Below are positions 18,130-31,120 of a stretch of 64,000 bases of DNA, piece by piece. Every line of letters begins with the position of its first letter. Positions within the stretch are counted from its first letter, which is position 1. The DNA lies in assembly GCA_039096225.1 (NCBI GenBank), contig JBBPEB010000032.1, positions 779,501 to 843,500 of the forward strand, read 5' to 3'. Origin of the DNA: Blastocystis sp. Blastoise (lineage: Eukaryota; Sar; Bigyra; Opalinata; Blastocystidae). The position numbers and the translations under genes were made by a program. Below the pieces are notes generated by a model, which was not told the DNA's origin, ran no database searches, and worked only from the letters and a program-made list of their open reading frames with translations.

Positions 18130-18387
18130 ATGTCTATAATAGGATTCAATCATTATATTCCTATTTTTGATCCTGAGTGGATTTCTGAACAACTCAATGA
18201 TGAAGATGTCATTTGCACAAAAGGAAAAGAAATATTCAAGTCTTTAGATGAACAAAACCATTTTTACAACCAAGTCCTTAACACGAACTTATCAGTAACC
18301 TCATTCAACAATAATCATTCTAACAACGAAAACCTATTTCTACTCATCAACTCCAATCTAAATCTATTCAATAACCACTCTAATTAA
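18130..18387 (+). CDS. Small hypothetical protein, 85 residues
   Basis: This is an intronless frame from ATG at 18130 to TAA at 18385-18387. The first half (MSIIGFNHYIPIFDPEWISE, then EDVICTKGKEIFKSLDEQNH) has balanced, protein-like composition. The second half is Asn/Ser-rich (SFNNNHSNNENLF), as in low-complexity tails. It has its own A+T-rich flanks and no overlapping gene. I do not recognise it. Being single-exon in an intron-dense region, it could be a real small gene or chance. Confidence 0.4.
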   Translation: MSIIGFNHYIPIFDPEWISEQLNDEDVICTKGKEIFKSLDEQNHFYNQVLNTNLSVTSFNNNHSNNENLFLLINSNLNLFNNHSN

Positions 18388-18889
18388 AGTCTTCTATTCA
18401 TTTATTCACTCTTCATTCACTAATTTATTATTCTTTTATCATTTATTTTATACTTATTCTTTTTTTTTATTATATTCTTTTATAAAGAAAATTAGTTATA
18501 AAGTGATTAAACAGTATATTCATAATATCTTATACGTTTTTTCTCACATTAATACTGTTTTGAAATTTCTGAATAAAATTCATATTTTTGGAACATTGAA
18601 AGAATGAATGGAAATACAAAAGAAAAAAGGGATGGCTGAATTATTACCCACTTTTTCGGTTAGATAATCTCAACTATAAAACCATGGAAATATTCAATAG
18701 AGTCGCGAGATCACATGAATATTCACGACTATTATCTAAGATGCCTGTTGTCATAAAGAAAGACTTTCAAAATTTTTAATCAGATAGAAATTGTTCAAGA
18801 AGCATTGCTGTGATAAAAATATAATTTTTAAAGCAGTAATATATTGATCGACACAAATACAGAATCTATAAATAAATAATATAATCATA
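18388..18889. other. Intergenic spacer
   Basis: This is the 5' flank of the Cys-rich gene. It contains a patch of less A+T-rich DNA at about 18600-18760. I see no gene. Confidence 0.5.
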
Positions 18890-20630
18890 ATGGATCCTAA
18901 GGGTTACAGTGAAGAAGATAAATCTGTAAATATATGTTTTATTGACTAAGAGCATATCTTATATATATTCTGTATAGCCAATTTCTACGGATCTTACACC
19001 TGACCTTGGAGATGTACGAAAAACAAAAAAGCCTGGTCCTAGACCTTCTGCTTGTCTCTGGTGTGGCAACACACAGTGTTTTCACTGTCAGTGTCCTGGA
19101 TATGCAAAGTGTGATCATCCTCCGGGAACTCAATGTATCAGACAAAGGTATTTTTGTATTTTCAAGCTTTTTTAAGTTTTTTTATACGTATTCCAAGTGA
19201 ATTCTAATCTTTTATTTTTAATATTATATAGATACAAGAGAAGATTAGTTTGTAATCCATGTGAAAAGGCGAAATTAAAGAATAGTCAACAGCAACATAA
19301 TGATATCGATATGTCAAATCCTGCTAAATATCCTCTTATACTATATATGAATAGAATATATTATTTTAATATGAACATATGTTTGTTTTCATTGTTTTTA
19401 TTTTTCATTTATATATATTACTGATGATTTTCTTAATTTATGGTTTACTATTAAGAAAACATTATCGGATATTAAGTTAAATCGTTCTATTTCTGTTGAT
19501 AGTGCGCTCAATAGAACTATGCATAAGGTATATTTTATTATTTATTTATTTATTCTGTATTTGTTATTGTTTATTTTTTTATTATTATTTATTCTATATT
19601 TATTACTATTATTATTATATAATAAAATCAACGATTTTATTATATATTATCCTTTATCTTTACTATTCTTTTATTTCTATAGAATAGTTTTTCATTTAAA
19701 GCATTGATAGATACAGCTGTGAGTGCTTTAAAAGAAGAAGAACAAAAACAAAAGAATCGTTCTCCCTACGCTCAAGAACCTAATCCTATTTTACTTAATA
19801 AATTATATAATAAGACATCTATAGATGAAGATGAAGAAATTGGTATGTGTCTTGATGAACCTGCTCCTACTCTATCTACTACTACTACTAATAATACTAC
19901 TACTAACAATACTACTAATACTAATAATATGGTGATCTCTTCTTCTACTTCTACTCCTTCTATTCCTATACCAAATAATAATATGAATAATACATTAAAT
20001 GGTATATCAATGCAAGGACAAGCTGCAATAACCTATGGAAATAGTCAATCTCAACATTCATCGATGACACCTCCTCCGTCAGGAATCACATCACATGGTA
20101 CTACTCCTATGTCTTCTCAATCTTATGGTATACGTCAATCTCCCTCTTATCCTACTATAGGTACTCCTGCTATACCCAATCCTGCACCTCAAGTTCCTCC
20201 GTTATCTTCTTCTTTACAATCATATAATCCTACTCTCTATTCTCCTATTCCTTCCAGTCCTTATCCTATAAATACATTGCCGCCAAATCAATCACCTATA
20301 CCGCCAAATCCAAATCCTATGTCTCCTTATGGATATAACCAAGTCCCTTATTCATATTCTATGAATACTTCTCCTTATCCTTATTATTATAATCCTTATG
20401 GTCCTAACCCTAATCAACAGATACCTCCTTCTCAACCTCCTTCTCAACCTCCTACTCAATCAGAAATCGATTATCATCGAATAAGACACAGTATTAGTGC
20501 ACAACAAGTCACTTATACAAATACCAACACAATACCAAATATGATGTATGACCAACAAATGAATACTATGAACAATAAATCTATACAAAATAATAATTAT
20601 ATGAATACACCTTATCATTATAAACAGTAA
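18890..20630 (+). CDS. Cys-rich (putative zinc-binding) protein with Pro/Ser/Tyr/Asn-rich C-terminal tail
   Basis: ATG at 18890 (MDPKGYSEEDKS), TAA at 20628-20630. Exons 2 and 3 encode a compact Cys cluster: CLWCGNTQCFHCQCPGY, KCDHPPGTQCIRQR, then RLVCNPCEKAK. Nine Cys in about 55 residues in CxxC-like pairs suggest a zinc module, but I do not recognise it as a named finger. Later exons give DIKLNRSISVDSALNRTMHK and a helical stretch (LIDTAVSALKEEEQKQKN), then about 250 residues of low complexity with NPYGPNP, QPPSQPP and Thr/Asn runs, typical of disordered transcription or RNA-binding factors. One junction is unclear: between about 19350 and 19450 no in-frame GT-AG pair fits, so an exon boundary there is unresolved. 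A nuclear role is plausible but inferred. Confidence 0.6.
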
Positions 20631-21268
20631 TTTATAATCTTACATATATAATTATATATATGTTTTATATTTTTTTATAAAATATATTTTATGTCTTATT
20701 AGTTCATTCTTTTTACAATTCTTTTTCACACTTCTATAAACATTTATATATATGGTTAATACATATACATATCATTATTTTGTACTGGATCTCTTCATTA
20801 TTTTTATTTTTAGTTTCTTTTTTTTTAAAACATTCTTATATCAATATTTTATATTTCGATTTTTTTATGAAATAATTCTTTAGGTTATTTTCTTTCTTTT
20901 TTTTATACATCGTTCCTAGTCTACTTTTTTTTTCTTATTACGTTTAGTAATCTTTTGTGTTTTTCTAATTTTTTTTTCTATTATTCAAGTGTATATTTTT
21001 TATCGTTAACAATCAGCGATCAGCACAGCATTGTTTGTTTGTTTCTTTTTTTCTAATAATTTTATGATCTACTTATGTGTAGAGTAACGAATAAATGAGT
21101 TAAAACAATGTGATAGTTATAAGGATAATGTTCATTGCAATAAATATATTTTTCATACAACAATAAATAATCTCGAATTATTTCTATTTTGTACCTAATT
21201 TTAAAATAAAAACCAGAGAAAAGTCATTTTTGCTATTCAAAAGAATTATAACTGTAACTGTGGTCACA
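20631..21268. other. Intergenic spacer
   Basis: This T-rich region between two + strand genes contains tandem gtttgtttg near 21035 and no ORF of note. Confidence 0.5.
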
Positions 21269-23009
21269 ATGAATGAATTTTTAGAAGAGATACATAGCAA
21301 TATACTTCAGTTGCCAACAAAAGCATATGGCCATCCACTTTGTGCAAGAACAAAAAGAAATGATCTCTTTTATATGTCAGGTGAGAATGAAATGACATTT
21401 TATTCCTCTAGAAATGATATTGAGAATACTCAAACATTCGAGATGCCATTAAATGCATCTTCTATTGTTGGGATGTCACTAAATGCAAAAGATGATATTC
21501 TAATCATATGGAGTAATGATGAAATATATGGAGTATTCATGTCTTCTACAAGTTCTTTATTATTGAAAACAAAACAAGCCATTCAATTTCCTTCTCCATT
21601 GTATATATTGTATTTTTAATTTGCTATTACATTTTATTTTAAATTTATTTTATGTTATCTTGAATCATAACGTATAATATATATATATCTAGAGTAAAAA
21701 AGTTAGATATTTCTCAGGTTGGTGAAATCTTAAGTGTTATTTGGTATCCAACAAATCCATATGAATTACTTATATTATTAAATCAAAATAGAATATATAA
21801 ATATAATTTTATGGAATCTTTGTCAAGTCAGTCATTATTTATACATGATCGCATGGAATCTACCTTAATTCACGAAGAGAATAAACAATTATTATCTATC
21901 TCATTTATGGGTAAATTTGGTGTTTCTCAATTTCAATTATTATGTGTATATAATGATTATACAATGTCTATTTATTTCCCTGTTTTTCCAACTTTATATT
22001 CTTATTCAAAACACGACCTACTCAGTATTGTGGATTATTATTGTTGCTTATATGATGAAGAAGAAAAAGATAATTCTATTCTTTCCATTACTCGTGATTT
22101 ACTACATAATTCCCAAGAATATATACCTCCTGAAACGTATATATATTATTTATTTATTCATTTATGAATATATATAGAGTTTTAGAATTAATTGAACCAC
22201 GTATGAGTTCTCCCAATATAATTCTTGCAGATTCCCACGGGAAAAACACATTTCTTATCAAAAAGAAAGAAAATATCATTCAAACTCATATTATTGGTGT
22301 TCCTGGTTTCCCTGATTTCTCGCTTCTCTCTTTATCTATATATTCTCCAACAACTCTTTCTCATGATTTTTACTTATTTCTATATATATCACCTCTTCTT
22401 CTTTCAGATCCCTCTAAAGTATTACTATATATATATATATTTATGATAATAATATTTCTAAACTTTACGTTATATATAATAAGTCTATATATATAGTGTT
22501 TTATGTATATATCTCTTTGTTCACTCCCTACCTGTCCATGGACCCCTATATATATATATCCACCTATTTATTCAACAAATATGATCTATTCTGTTATCAC
22601 TAAAGATTATACGTATATTTATATTGTAGTAGACTTGTTATTATATATATATTTTTTTCTTATATAATAATAATTATTATTATTATACCTATTATTATAC
22701 TTATTATTATTATATCTTATTCAGATTATTTATAAAATTCCCGTGGTTATCTTTATTTTTCTCATCATCTACAATGAAACTCTTATTTAAAGATCCATGT
22801 GACATGAGAACACTATTAGATACTATTCCACAACAATGTACGGTGTATAATTATATTGATTCGAGATTATATTCTATACAGAGTATATTACAAGGCACAA
22901 AAACATCGCTTCAACTTATATATAATCCCTTATCCAATAATAATACCGCCATTCCCATTCCCTCCATTACAGCTCTTATACGTATATATATATATATTAT
23001 ATATATATA

Positions 23010-23066
<57 letters not shown>

Positions 23067-24095
23067 GTTTTTATTATTATTATTATTATTATATACTTAT
23101 ATAGCTGGTCCTTCGTATTATAAACAAAGTAGAACTATACCATTATCTGTATATTTATATCTATATATCTATATGTAAAAGAATACATATATCAATGATA
23201 TATATATAGAGTTATATACAATTCCCGAGTCACGTGTCACTAGAGAAACAGTATTTAATTTATTTAAAACAGTTTAACGGTGATCGAATTAAGTCACTTG
23301 ACGCATTATCAAAATATATTCAAACTATTCATGAACAATATAAAAAGAATTGTATTCATCCTTGTTCTATTATTTCCCGCGGTTTTGAGGATCGTGTTTT
23401 ATCCCTAAAGAATCAATTGAATGGAATACAGGACACTGTTTATACATTACGTTTTAATGCAAATGATTATTATCTCAGAAAAGAAACTATTTATGAGATT
23501 GCAAATACAATTCCTGAAAGAATATTTGAGATAGAAAACGTATATATATAGATATAGATATATAAAGTTTATTTATATATAGAAATTAACATTCTTATCA
23601 AAAACAATAAGTCAAGAGTATATATATATAAGAAAATAAATACATAAAAACTATGTATATATATATATATAGTTCATTAAAACCCCTTCGACATTTATTA
23701 GCGACGTTAAAGGAACGTCTGCCGCTACTGAGGGATCTACTGGATAATGACGCACCCTCATCCCCCAATGTGTCATCGTCTGAGTCACCCGTGTCCCCCA
23801 ACAATGAGCCAATCGTATTTATTGATTTTATAATATTATATTTTATTTGTCATCTAAATTTGTTTCAAATTTATAATAATATATATATATATATATATAT
23901 AGTTGTCTCCACTGCTTGAAGATGATTCATTCCGAAATGCTCTTTTTGAACTACGTTATCAAACACAAAAGTTAAATCAAGAAATTGATAATAATTGTCA
24001 ACTCTTAGATGTATATATATATTTTATTATTATGTATTATTATATATATTACTATATATTATATATAGGAAATAATACAGAGTGATATTGATTAA
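21269..24095 (+). CDS. NUP88: Nup88/Nup82-like nucleoporin
   Basis: ATG at 21269 (MNEFLEEIHSNILQLPTKAY), TAA at 24093-24095, about eleven exons. The N-terminal two thirds look like a beta-propeller: short strands such as DLFYMSGENEMTFYSSRN, DILIIWSNDEIYGVFM, and then VIWYPTNPYELLILLNQNR and IYKYNF, which align with the 'WHP..HLLVLTSDN.LRLYN' blade of Nup88. LLSISFMGKFGVSQFQLLCVY and TMSIYFPVFPTLY match the 'F.VFVLFSDGSIYILCPV.P' part of plant Nup88. The C-terminal third is helical coiled coil (SLEKQYLIYLKQFNGDRI, FEDRVLSLKNQLNGIQD, ELRYQTQKLNQEID). Nup88 sits on the cytoplasmic face of the pore with Nup214/Nup62. The family call rests on motif resemblance and architecture. An (ATT)n array lies in the intron at 23015-23066. 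Confidence 0.65.
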
Positions 24096-24729
24096 ATAGA
24101 TTTATATATATATATATGTACTCTTTCTTTTCTTCATTCTTTTCTTTTCTCTTTTTTCTGTTATTCTATTATATGTTCATTATTTGTTTAGAGTATTTTT
24201 ATTTTATATTTAAATCTATGTATCTTATTGTTTTGTTTATCTATATATATAATCATTATTATCTTTATATCTTTATACTATATTATTATTTATTTTGAGA
24301 AAATAGATTTTCTGCCAAATAGCGTGTATAAATGAACCAATGATAATACCAATACAATAATATCTATATTTTACTATAATAATAAAATAAGACTGTAGTT
24401 TTCAGAATTCATATATATAAAAGATTTCACAAAGTGTTCAACAATAAATAAAGATTCTATTAAATTATGAACTCTTTTTTTATCTATACATTTTTTCAGT
24501 TGATAATCGAATTTCTGTATAATGTAATAGAATGTATAGTGATCATAAATATCCTAAGAAGAATGAATAGAAAAAGAAGTGTTTTATCTTGTGTCTTACC
24601 AATATAACTCATTAACAAAACATAATAATATATATTACATTAAACAGAATTATGTGAACAGATAGATAAAAATCAAAATTATAATAATTAAATATAATAT
24701 ATATATAAAATAGTGTTTAATATATTTTT
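24096..24729. other. Intergenic, convergent 3' ends
   Basis: This A+T-rich spacer lies between the Nup88-like gene and RPA2. I see no gene. Confidence 0.6.
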
Positions 24730-26112
24730 TTACTTTGTATATTTATAATGATCATCATCAGTTTGATATATAAGACCAGTATCATTCAAATACTGTATAG
24801 CCTCTCTATATATAATATTAATAAGTATAATAATAATAATATATATATATACCTAATTTCTGCTTCCGTGATTCCTTGAGATTTCAAATGATCGACAACC
24901 GCTTTTACTTCTACAGCACCATCATAATACTCCTTCTCCTGTTTAAATAAACCTAATACCTATATTATAATAATAATATAATAATAATAATTATTATTAT
25001 ATATATATATATATATATATAAGCATAATAATAAACATAATAATCAATTATAATATAATAATAAACATAAAATATATAAATATAGAAAATGATAATAGTC
25101 AGTATATACAAGTTCTTGAACTGTATTAGTAGTAGTAGTAGAACTAGCGACAGATGCATACATCGTAGAAGCGCCATAAGGAGAGGTGGCGGGAACAGAA
25201 AAGGAGGGAGCTATAGAAGGATTTGAGATAGCCTATATAGAATAGTATATAATAATATATAATAATATATAATAATATATAATATATAATAACAATAACA
25301 TATAATATATAATAACATATAATATATAATAATAATAACATATAACATATAATAACATATAACATATAATATATATACATCTGGTTGTTCCACTTGTACT
25401 CTAGTTCTCTTTAAGTGATTTGCTATGACATTTAATATATGATGATTAACTTCATTAAAGGAATCTATTACATGGATTTCAAATACAGATATAAAAGGTA
25501 ATTGATTAAAGGATTTTATTGAACCAAATACACGTACATATGAACCCTCATGTATAGTAGAAGAGAGAGCAGCTTCAGGAGATCCTTCTTCAGCCCATTT
25601 TTTAGCTTCAATTCTACCTGTACCATCTTCTAATAAATAAACAACATTTGTTGTTTTAGAAGTACATTCAACAACAGATGCAACAAGAGTAATCTAAAAA
25701 TAATTTATATAATAAAATGAAAAAGAACATAGTGTTGCAGAAAAATAGCATAATTTAAATATCAAATATAAATTTAAAAAAAAACTATATACAGTAGATA
25801 ATTCATGACCATCTAAAATAAATCTTGACTCATCTCCAGGAACAGCAGCAGCATGAATCATTTTAATATTTACAGGAATCAAAGATTGATTTTCATAATT
25901 CTAAAGAGAAAAAAAAAGAGAATGTTATTCATTTTTGTTAAAATGAAATTGAATATACTTTTTGTTTTGAAGGAGAAGTTGTCGCTGCTCCAGATCCATA
26001 ATTTGAATTGTTGGGAGTAGCACTACCACCATTTTGATTGCCACCATAAGAGTAATCATTATAAGCTATTTCATTTAATTGATTTTGAATTATATATACC
26101 ATTGTATTCCAT
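24730..26112 (-). CDS. RPA2: Replication protein A 32-kDa subunit
   Basis: The TAA is at 24730-24732. Two starts are possible. ATG at 26112 with a 34-nt intron gives MEYNAYNDYSYGGNQNGG, very like the Gly/Tyr/Ser N-terminus of RPA2. ATG at 26102 without that intron gives MVYIIQNQLNEIA. I prefer the first. The OB fold covers about residues 40-170: NYENQSLIPVNIKMIHAA, ITLVASVVECTSKTTNVVYL, EDGTGRIEAKKW, EGSYVRVFGSIKSF and LPFISVFEIHVI. The C-terminus is a winged helix: GAVEVKAVVDHLKSQGITE and EAIQYLNDTGLIYQTDDDHY. RPA binds single-stranded DNA in replication and repair as a trimer with RPA1 and RPA3. The gene is divergent from BRAP with about 275 bp between starts. A TTTCCCGC (E2F-type) site lies about 80 bp upstream. 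Confidence 0.95.
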
Positions 26113-26189
26113 ATTTATATATCTTTATGTAATAAAAATTGAGTATAAATGAAAGTATTTGAAACAAATCAATTATGAATAGAAAATAC

Positions 26190-26197
26190 GCGGGAAA
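26190..26197 (-). promoter_or_regulatory. E2F-like site between RPA2 and BRAP
   Basis: GCGGGAAA on the + strand reads TTTCCCGC on the RPA2 strand, a perfect TTTSSCGC E2F/DP consensus, embedded in acgcgggaaagtc and roughly 80 bp upstream of the RPA2 start. G+C-rich 8-mers are rare here, and RPA2 is a classical S-phase gene, so the site is plausible. Function is inferred. Confidence 0.35.
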
Positions 26198-26386
26198 GTC
26201 TTCTCAAAAACGGAGTTTTTTTATTGACGAAGTATCGTAGAAATCCGAGAATCGTGAGAATACGCAGTTTTAAGCCGAGAAATAAAGCAGATTCAAGGAA
26301 ACACCCAAAAAGATTTTTAATTGATAAACGTCTTCTTTTTTGTATGTTTGTAATAATTATATAGAGTTGATTCTATTTAGGTCTGC

Positions 26387-28958
26387 ATGTATCATATTGT
26401 ACTTTCAATAGACGAGAAAAAATCAATGTTTCATTATCCCTCATTTATGGATGACAAAGATCCAGATCAGTATTTGATTATTTATTAGTTTATTTATGTT
26501 TTATAAATATACGACATATATTATAGAATACCAAATAGTCAGAATCAAGTGATTGATAATGTAGAGTATGTTTTTTCATATGAATTTATGATATATGAAT
26601 ATATTCAAATAGGTCTACGACTCCGAATATATTGAGATTTGTTCGTAATGGAGTGGATTGTGCTGATCTTTTGTGTGATGTCCATTTTTTTCGAGGAGAT
26701 ACGTCATTTCACTCAAATGTATTTATGCACACGACTGTACTTTGTGCTATTGCTGTTCCTTCTGATATGAGTATGGACGACTTCCTTGATTTCATATGTC
26801 CTTATACAAATACGATTTCTTGTGTACGTTTCTTAAGGTAATTTTTACAAATAGATATGTTTTTATTGTTTATTTTAAAATATATTTTTAGAACAGGAAA
26901 TGCAGAATATTACGGTGTTTTGATCGAATGTAAAAATGAAGATTATTGTAATTCGCTATATAGTTATATAAATGGAGCTGTTTTTCCTTATCAGAATAAT
27001 AAGATATGCCATTTAGTGTTTGTGGATAGTATTAATTATCATGTATTGATTTTATGTTATATTTTTATTATAAATTTTTATTTCTTAATAAATGTATATA
27101 AAGAAAAAAATCACTCAAGATACTCAAATAGATGTCGATAATGCTTCTGTGATTCCCGTGGATATTCGTACATTTAACAGTGTTTATTCTTCTTCTACTT
27201 CTGCATTTGTTCTCCTTCGAGATCTCTACCCCAATATTCATGAACTTCCTCCTTGTTGTATATGCTTAGAACGAATGGATACAGCTATCACATGTCTTGC
27301 TGTCACTTTTTGTATATATATACTTTTATATATGTATATATAATTATTTTTTATTATTTTATTATTATATTTTTTTTTATTGTTTATTGTTTTTATATGT
27401 TTATATATTTAAATTGATATATTAATTGATGTTATAATATATATATATATATATAGGTGGTCATGTATATCATTGTGATTGTATTTCTCAATGGACTAAC
27501 CCTCATTGTCCTATATGCAAATGTCTACAAGGAAAAGAAACACATACTGTTTGTAGTGTATATTTTATTATTATTATATTTATTATTATATTTATGTTTA
27601 TTAATATATTTATTATTATGTTTATTATTATTTCTTATTATTATTTATTAGTATTATATACCTATTATTATTTATTATTATTATATTTATTATTATATTT
27701 TATTATTATTATTTATTATTATTATATTTATTATTATATTTATTATTATATTTATTATTATTATTATTATTATTATCTCTTATACTAATTATTACTACTA
27801 GGTGTGTGGTTGTTTGAATGATTTATGGATATGTGCTATATGTGGATATATAGGATGTAGTCGTTATAAAGGAGGACATGCTTATCAACATTATATAGAT
27901 ACTAAACATGTATATACTATAGAGATAGAAACACAGAGTATATGGGATTATAGTCAAGATCGATATATACATCGTCTTATCAGAAATCAAAGTGATGGAA
28001 AAATTATTGCGTTACCTTCAACAGATGAAGTAAACAGATTTTTATATATATTTATTATTTTATTCCTTTTATTTTCTTGTAATATTTCACTTTTCTTTAT
28101 GTTTTTCCAAGTTATTTTAACTGTTGTTTATATATGTTTAGAAAAATAATTTTATTACCGTCATTCTAATTATATAGAATATACATTATTATGTATATAT
28201 GTTTTATATAGGTAGTAGAAGAGAATTATCGAATGAGTAAAAAAGAAATGATACAAGCAGAAGAATTCGAAAAGTTATGTATTGTACAATTAGACTCTCA
28301 AAAAAGTTTTTATGATAATCAAATACAAACCTTATTAAGAGAAAAAGAAACCATTCAAAAGAAATATGAAGTATATATATATTATATATAATTAAAAATA
28401 ATTTATATATAAAAATCATTTATATATGATTAACAATCATTTATATATAATTAAAAAACATTTATATAGAACTCGAATAATGAGTCGATAACATTAAGAT
28501 CAGAAATGAATAGAATATCAGATATTCTTAAGGAAAATACCTCAAAAATAGAAACTACTTATGCGCAAATGGAACAATATCGAAAGAAATATGATGAAAT
28601 ACAAAAAAACAATACACATATGAATAAAAGAATTAAAGAACTAGAACTTCGAGTAAAAACAATGGAATCTGTTCATAAATATGAATTAGACAATAAAGAT
28701 AAAATTATTCAAGAACTAACGGATACAAATCAAGACCTTATGCGTCATTTCGATATGGAAGTATATATATATATATATTATATATATATTATATATAATT
28801 TATCATTTTATAAAAATAATAAATCATGATTTTAATAGTCAAAAATAAATGAACCTGTAGAATCTATTACTGTATCTTGTAACTCAATACCACCACCAAC
28901 ACCTTCAATAAATCAATTTTTATGTAAAGAAAAAGAAAAAAAGAAAAAGTCTAAATAA
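26387..28958 (+). CDS. BRAP: BRAP2/ETP1-type RING-H2 and UBP zinc-finger E3 ligase
   Basis: ATG at 26387 (MYHIVLSIDEKKSMFHYP), TAA at 28956-28958. A possible 5'-UTR intron ends just before the ATG (ctatttag). The domain order is that of BRAP: an N-terminal BRAP2 RRM-like domain (MHTTVLCAIAVPSDMSMDDF, EYYGVLIECKNEDYCNSLYS, CHLVFVDS); a RING-H2 finger split by an intron (CCICLERMD, then CGHVYHCDCISQW, CPICKC); a UBP zinc finger (CGCLNDLWICAICGYIGC, GGHAYQHYIDTKHVYTIE, VWDY replaced by IWDYSQDRYIHRL); then a long coiled coil (from about residue 330) and a Lys-rich end (KEKEKKKKSK). All metal-ligand positions of RING and UBP are visible. Known homologues bind ubiquitin and, in animals, KSR and Ras. 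The E3 role is inferred from family. Confidence 0.95.
27549..27780. repeat. Imperfect TATTATTAT array in a BRAP intron
   Basis: About 230 bp of TTA/TAT-rich imperfect triplet repeat lie between the RING exon and the UBP exon. The sense strand carries ATT. Confidence 0.85.
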
Positions 28959-30283
28959 TCGTGAACATTCTTATATTTTTTTACATTCCTATTGGTATAT
29001 AACTATATATATATGCGTAACTGCGTTTTGTTCCTATTTTCATTTTCATACATTCAAACTAATTAGTTTTTTTCATTTTCAACAATCATTTGTTATGGTT
29101 CTCCTGCATATTTAATTTTCTCATATAGTACAATTGATATTATTCCTTTTTAATCAACTAACTATTGCTACCATGATAGAGAACCATACAAAATAAAAAT
29201 TCTTTTAGAAAACGAAACTGTATTTATAGTGACGATTATTTATCAAGATTCTCTATCATTTTATATATAATCGTGATTTTCAATAAATAATTAAAAGTAT
29301 GTTTTCTTTATAAACTACAAAGATATCAAGTAAATATTCCTTGATACCTATTATTTCATGCTATTCAATACACTAATCAGTATTTTTAAATGGAAAAGAC
29401 CAAATTTAAAAATTGGATTCCATATTTTCCCACCAATATACATTTAGATATATACTCCATTTAATGATATAGCACGTTTCTACAAACTTGATCAATTCTT
29501 TCCTAATTAAATATAAACTACATGTACAAAATGTCACAAAAAATGTGTTTTACTAGGCTCAAAAATATATAAATATACTTCTATTTAATTTGATATGTTT
29601 AATAAATTAACAGTAAATACTGTGATATTACGAGTAATCAGTCAGTAAAAAAAGAACTGTAATTCTAAATAGGCACGTTTTTTTACTATATTCTAAATAC
29701 TGAACAGCTTTTAGTTGTATAGAAAACGAGTATACTAGGATAGAACATATTTAGCAAACAAAGAATAAATAGAATAGTAATCATAACAATAAGAAAACTG
29801 AAAGCAAAAGTGAACACAAGATTCTATGTTTTCTAATTTTGACCTCATAATTTTCCTGAAAAACGCAATCGAAGCAAAACGAAGACATTTCTATTGTAGA
29901 AAAGAATTAGGAATGAATAGAATCACGAGAACTGACGAGATATGACTGACAAGAAGAGAATAACTATGGGAAAACAATATTAAGAAATTTTTATGGAAAA
30001 AGAAAAAAAACCAAGGAATTCTTTCAGTAATATAGAAAAAAAATAGTTTAATAAAAAGAAGTGAAAAAGAAACGTCGTTGTTCTTAGAGTATGATTGACA
30101 GAGCAAATCGAGTTAAAATAAGCGAATAAATCTAGGTGTCAGTCCTGTTGGAGAGTTTTGATTGGATAGAAAATTCTAGATTATTCTTCAACAAATGTTT
30201 TTAGTGTTGAATTTTTTTTTGATGAAATGTCATCTATAGTTATATTTTTATTTATTTGATAAAAAAATATCTTATTTATTAAT
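28959..30283. other. Gene-free spacer, 1.3 kb
   Basis: This region has ordinary mixed A+T-rich sequence with few (TA)n tracts, unlike the introns. A T-rich 5' leader (gaattttttttt) occurs about 75 bp before the next ATG. I see no coding exons or RNA gene. Confidence 0.5.
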
Positions 30284-31120
30284 ATGCTTTCAAATTACAA
30301 TTTATATGGTAATGCTGAAGATTCAGCATCATGGAGTTCTTACGGGAGTGTTCTTAGTCAGCACTCCTTAGAGTTGTTTCCAGAAACAGCTAGTTCAATT
30401 CCCTTTGGTACACCAAAGGTGCATAGTGGTATGACTATAGAAGAATTAAAAGACATAACAAGTCAGCGATTGAATAATCAAAAAATATATTATGAAATCC
30501 CTGCACCTGTTCTTGACGTATATGGTCGTAATATAGTGTATTTAAATCCTGAATCAGCTTATAAGATAAATTATTTTTCCTGTTATTTTAATGAGAATTT
30601 TGATGAAACTTCTACTGGTCGACGTCGATGGAGTTCTTACGATAGTGATACGATGTATGGTTATTCTGATAATTTATACTCTGATGATTCGTTTGAATTG
30701 GAAAATAGTCCTTCTTCGTCTTCAAGTTTAAGTGATAGAATTTCTGAAGATTATCCTTTAAGTGGTAGTAGTTTGTTTTCTGGAACTAATGACAGTTTAT
30801 TACTTGATGATTCTGATATCCGGTTTAATGACGAAATGGTGAATGAGATACATCCGTCTAATCCAGTTTCAAAAGAAGTCGATATCGATCATTTCTTTGA
30901 TTTTTCAACACCTTGCTATTGTAAGTGTTTTCAATAACTCTTCTAATCATGTACTATAATTTAATTTTCTTGTCTTTTATTTTATTTCGCTTCTGTGTCC
31001 TATGCTTTAAGAAACAAAAACTACTAATATAACTTGGGTTATTATTATATTTCAATTTCTTTTATAGTTGACATTTCGTCTCTCCAGTCTATGTCTGCTG
31101 CGGGTCTTGTAAGTGCCTAA
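30284..31120 (+). CDS. Ser/Asp-rich protein of unknown function, two exons
   Basis: ATG at 30284 begins MLSNYNLYGNAEDSASW. Exon 1 ends at 30920 and exon 2 runs 31068-31120, TAA at 31118-31120, giving 229 residues ending FDISSLQSMSAAGLVSA. Without splicing the frame stops at 30937 (CYCKCFQ), but the donor is a textbook GTAAGT and the acceptor tttttatag keeps the frame, so splicing is preferred. The protein has a conserved-looking helix (GMTIEELKDITSQRLNNQ) then Ser/Asp/Tyr-rich acidic stretches (SSYDSDTMYGYSDNLYSDDS, SPSSSSSLSDRISEDYP). The intron lacks the (TA)n ends seen elsewhere. It may be disordered and phosphorylated. No family was recognised. Confidence 0.6.
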
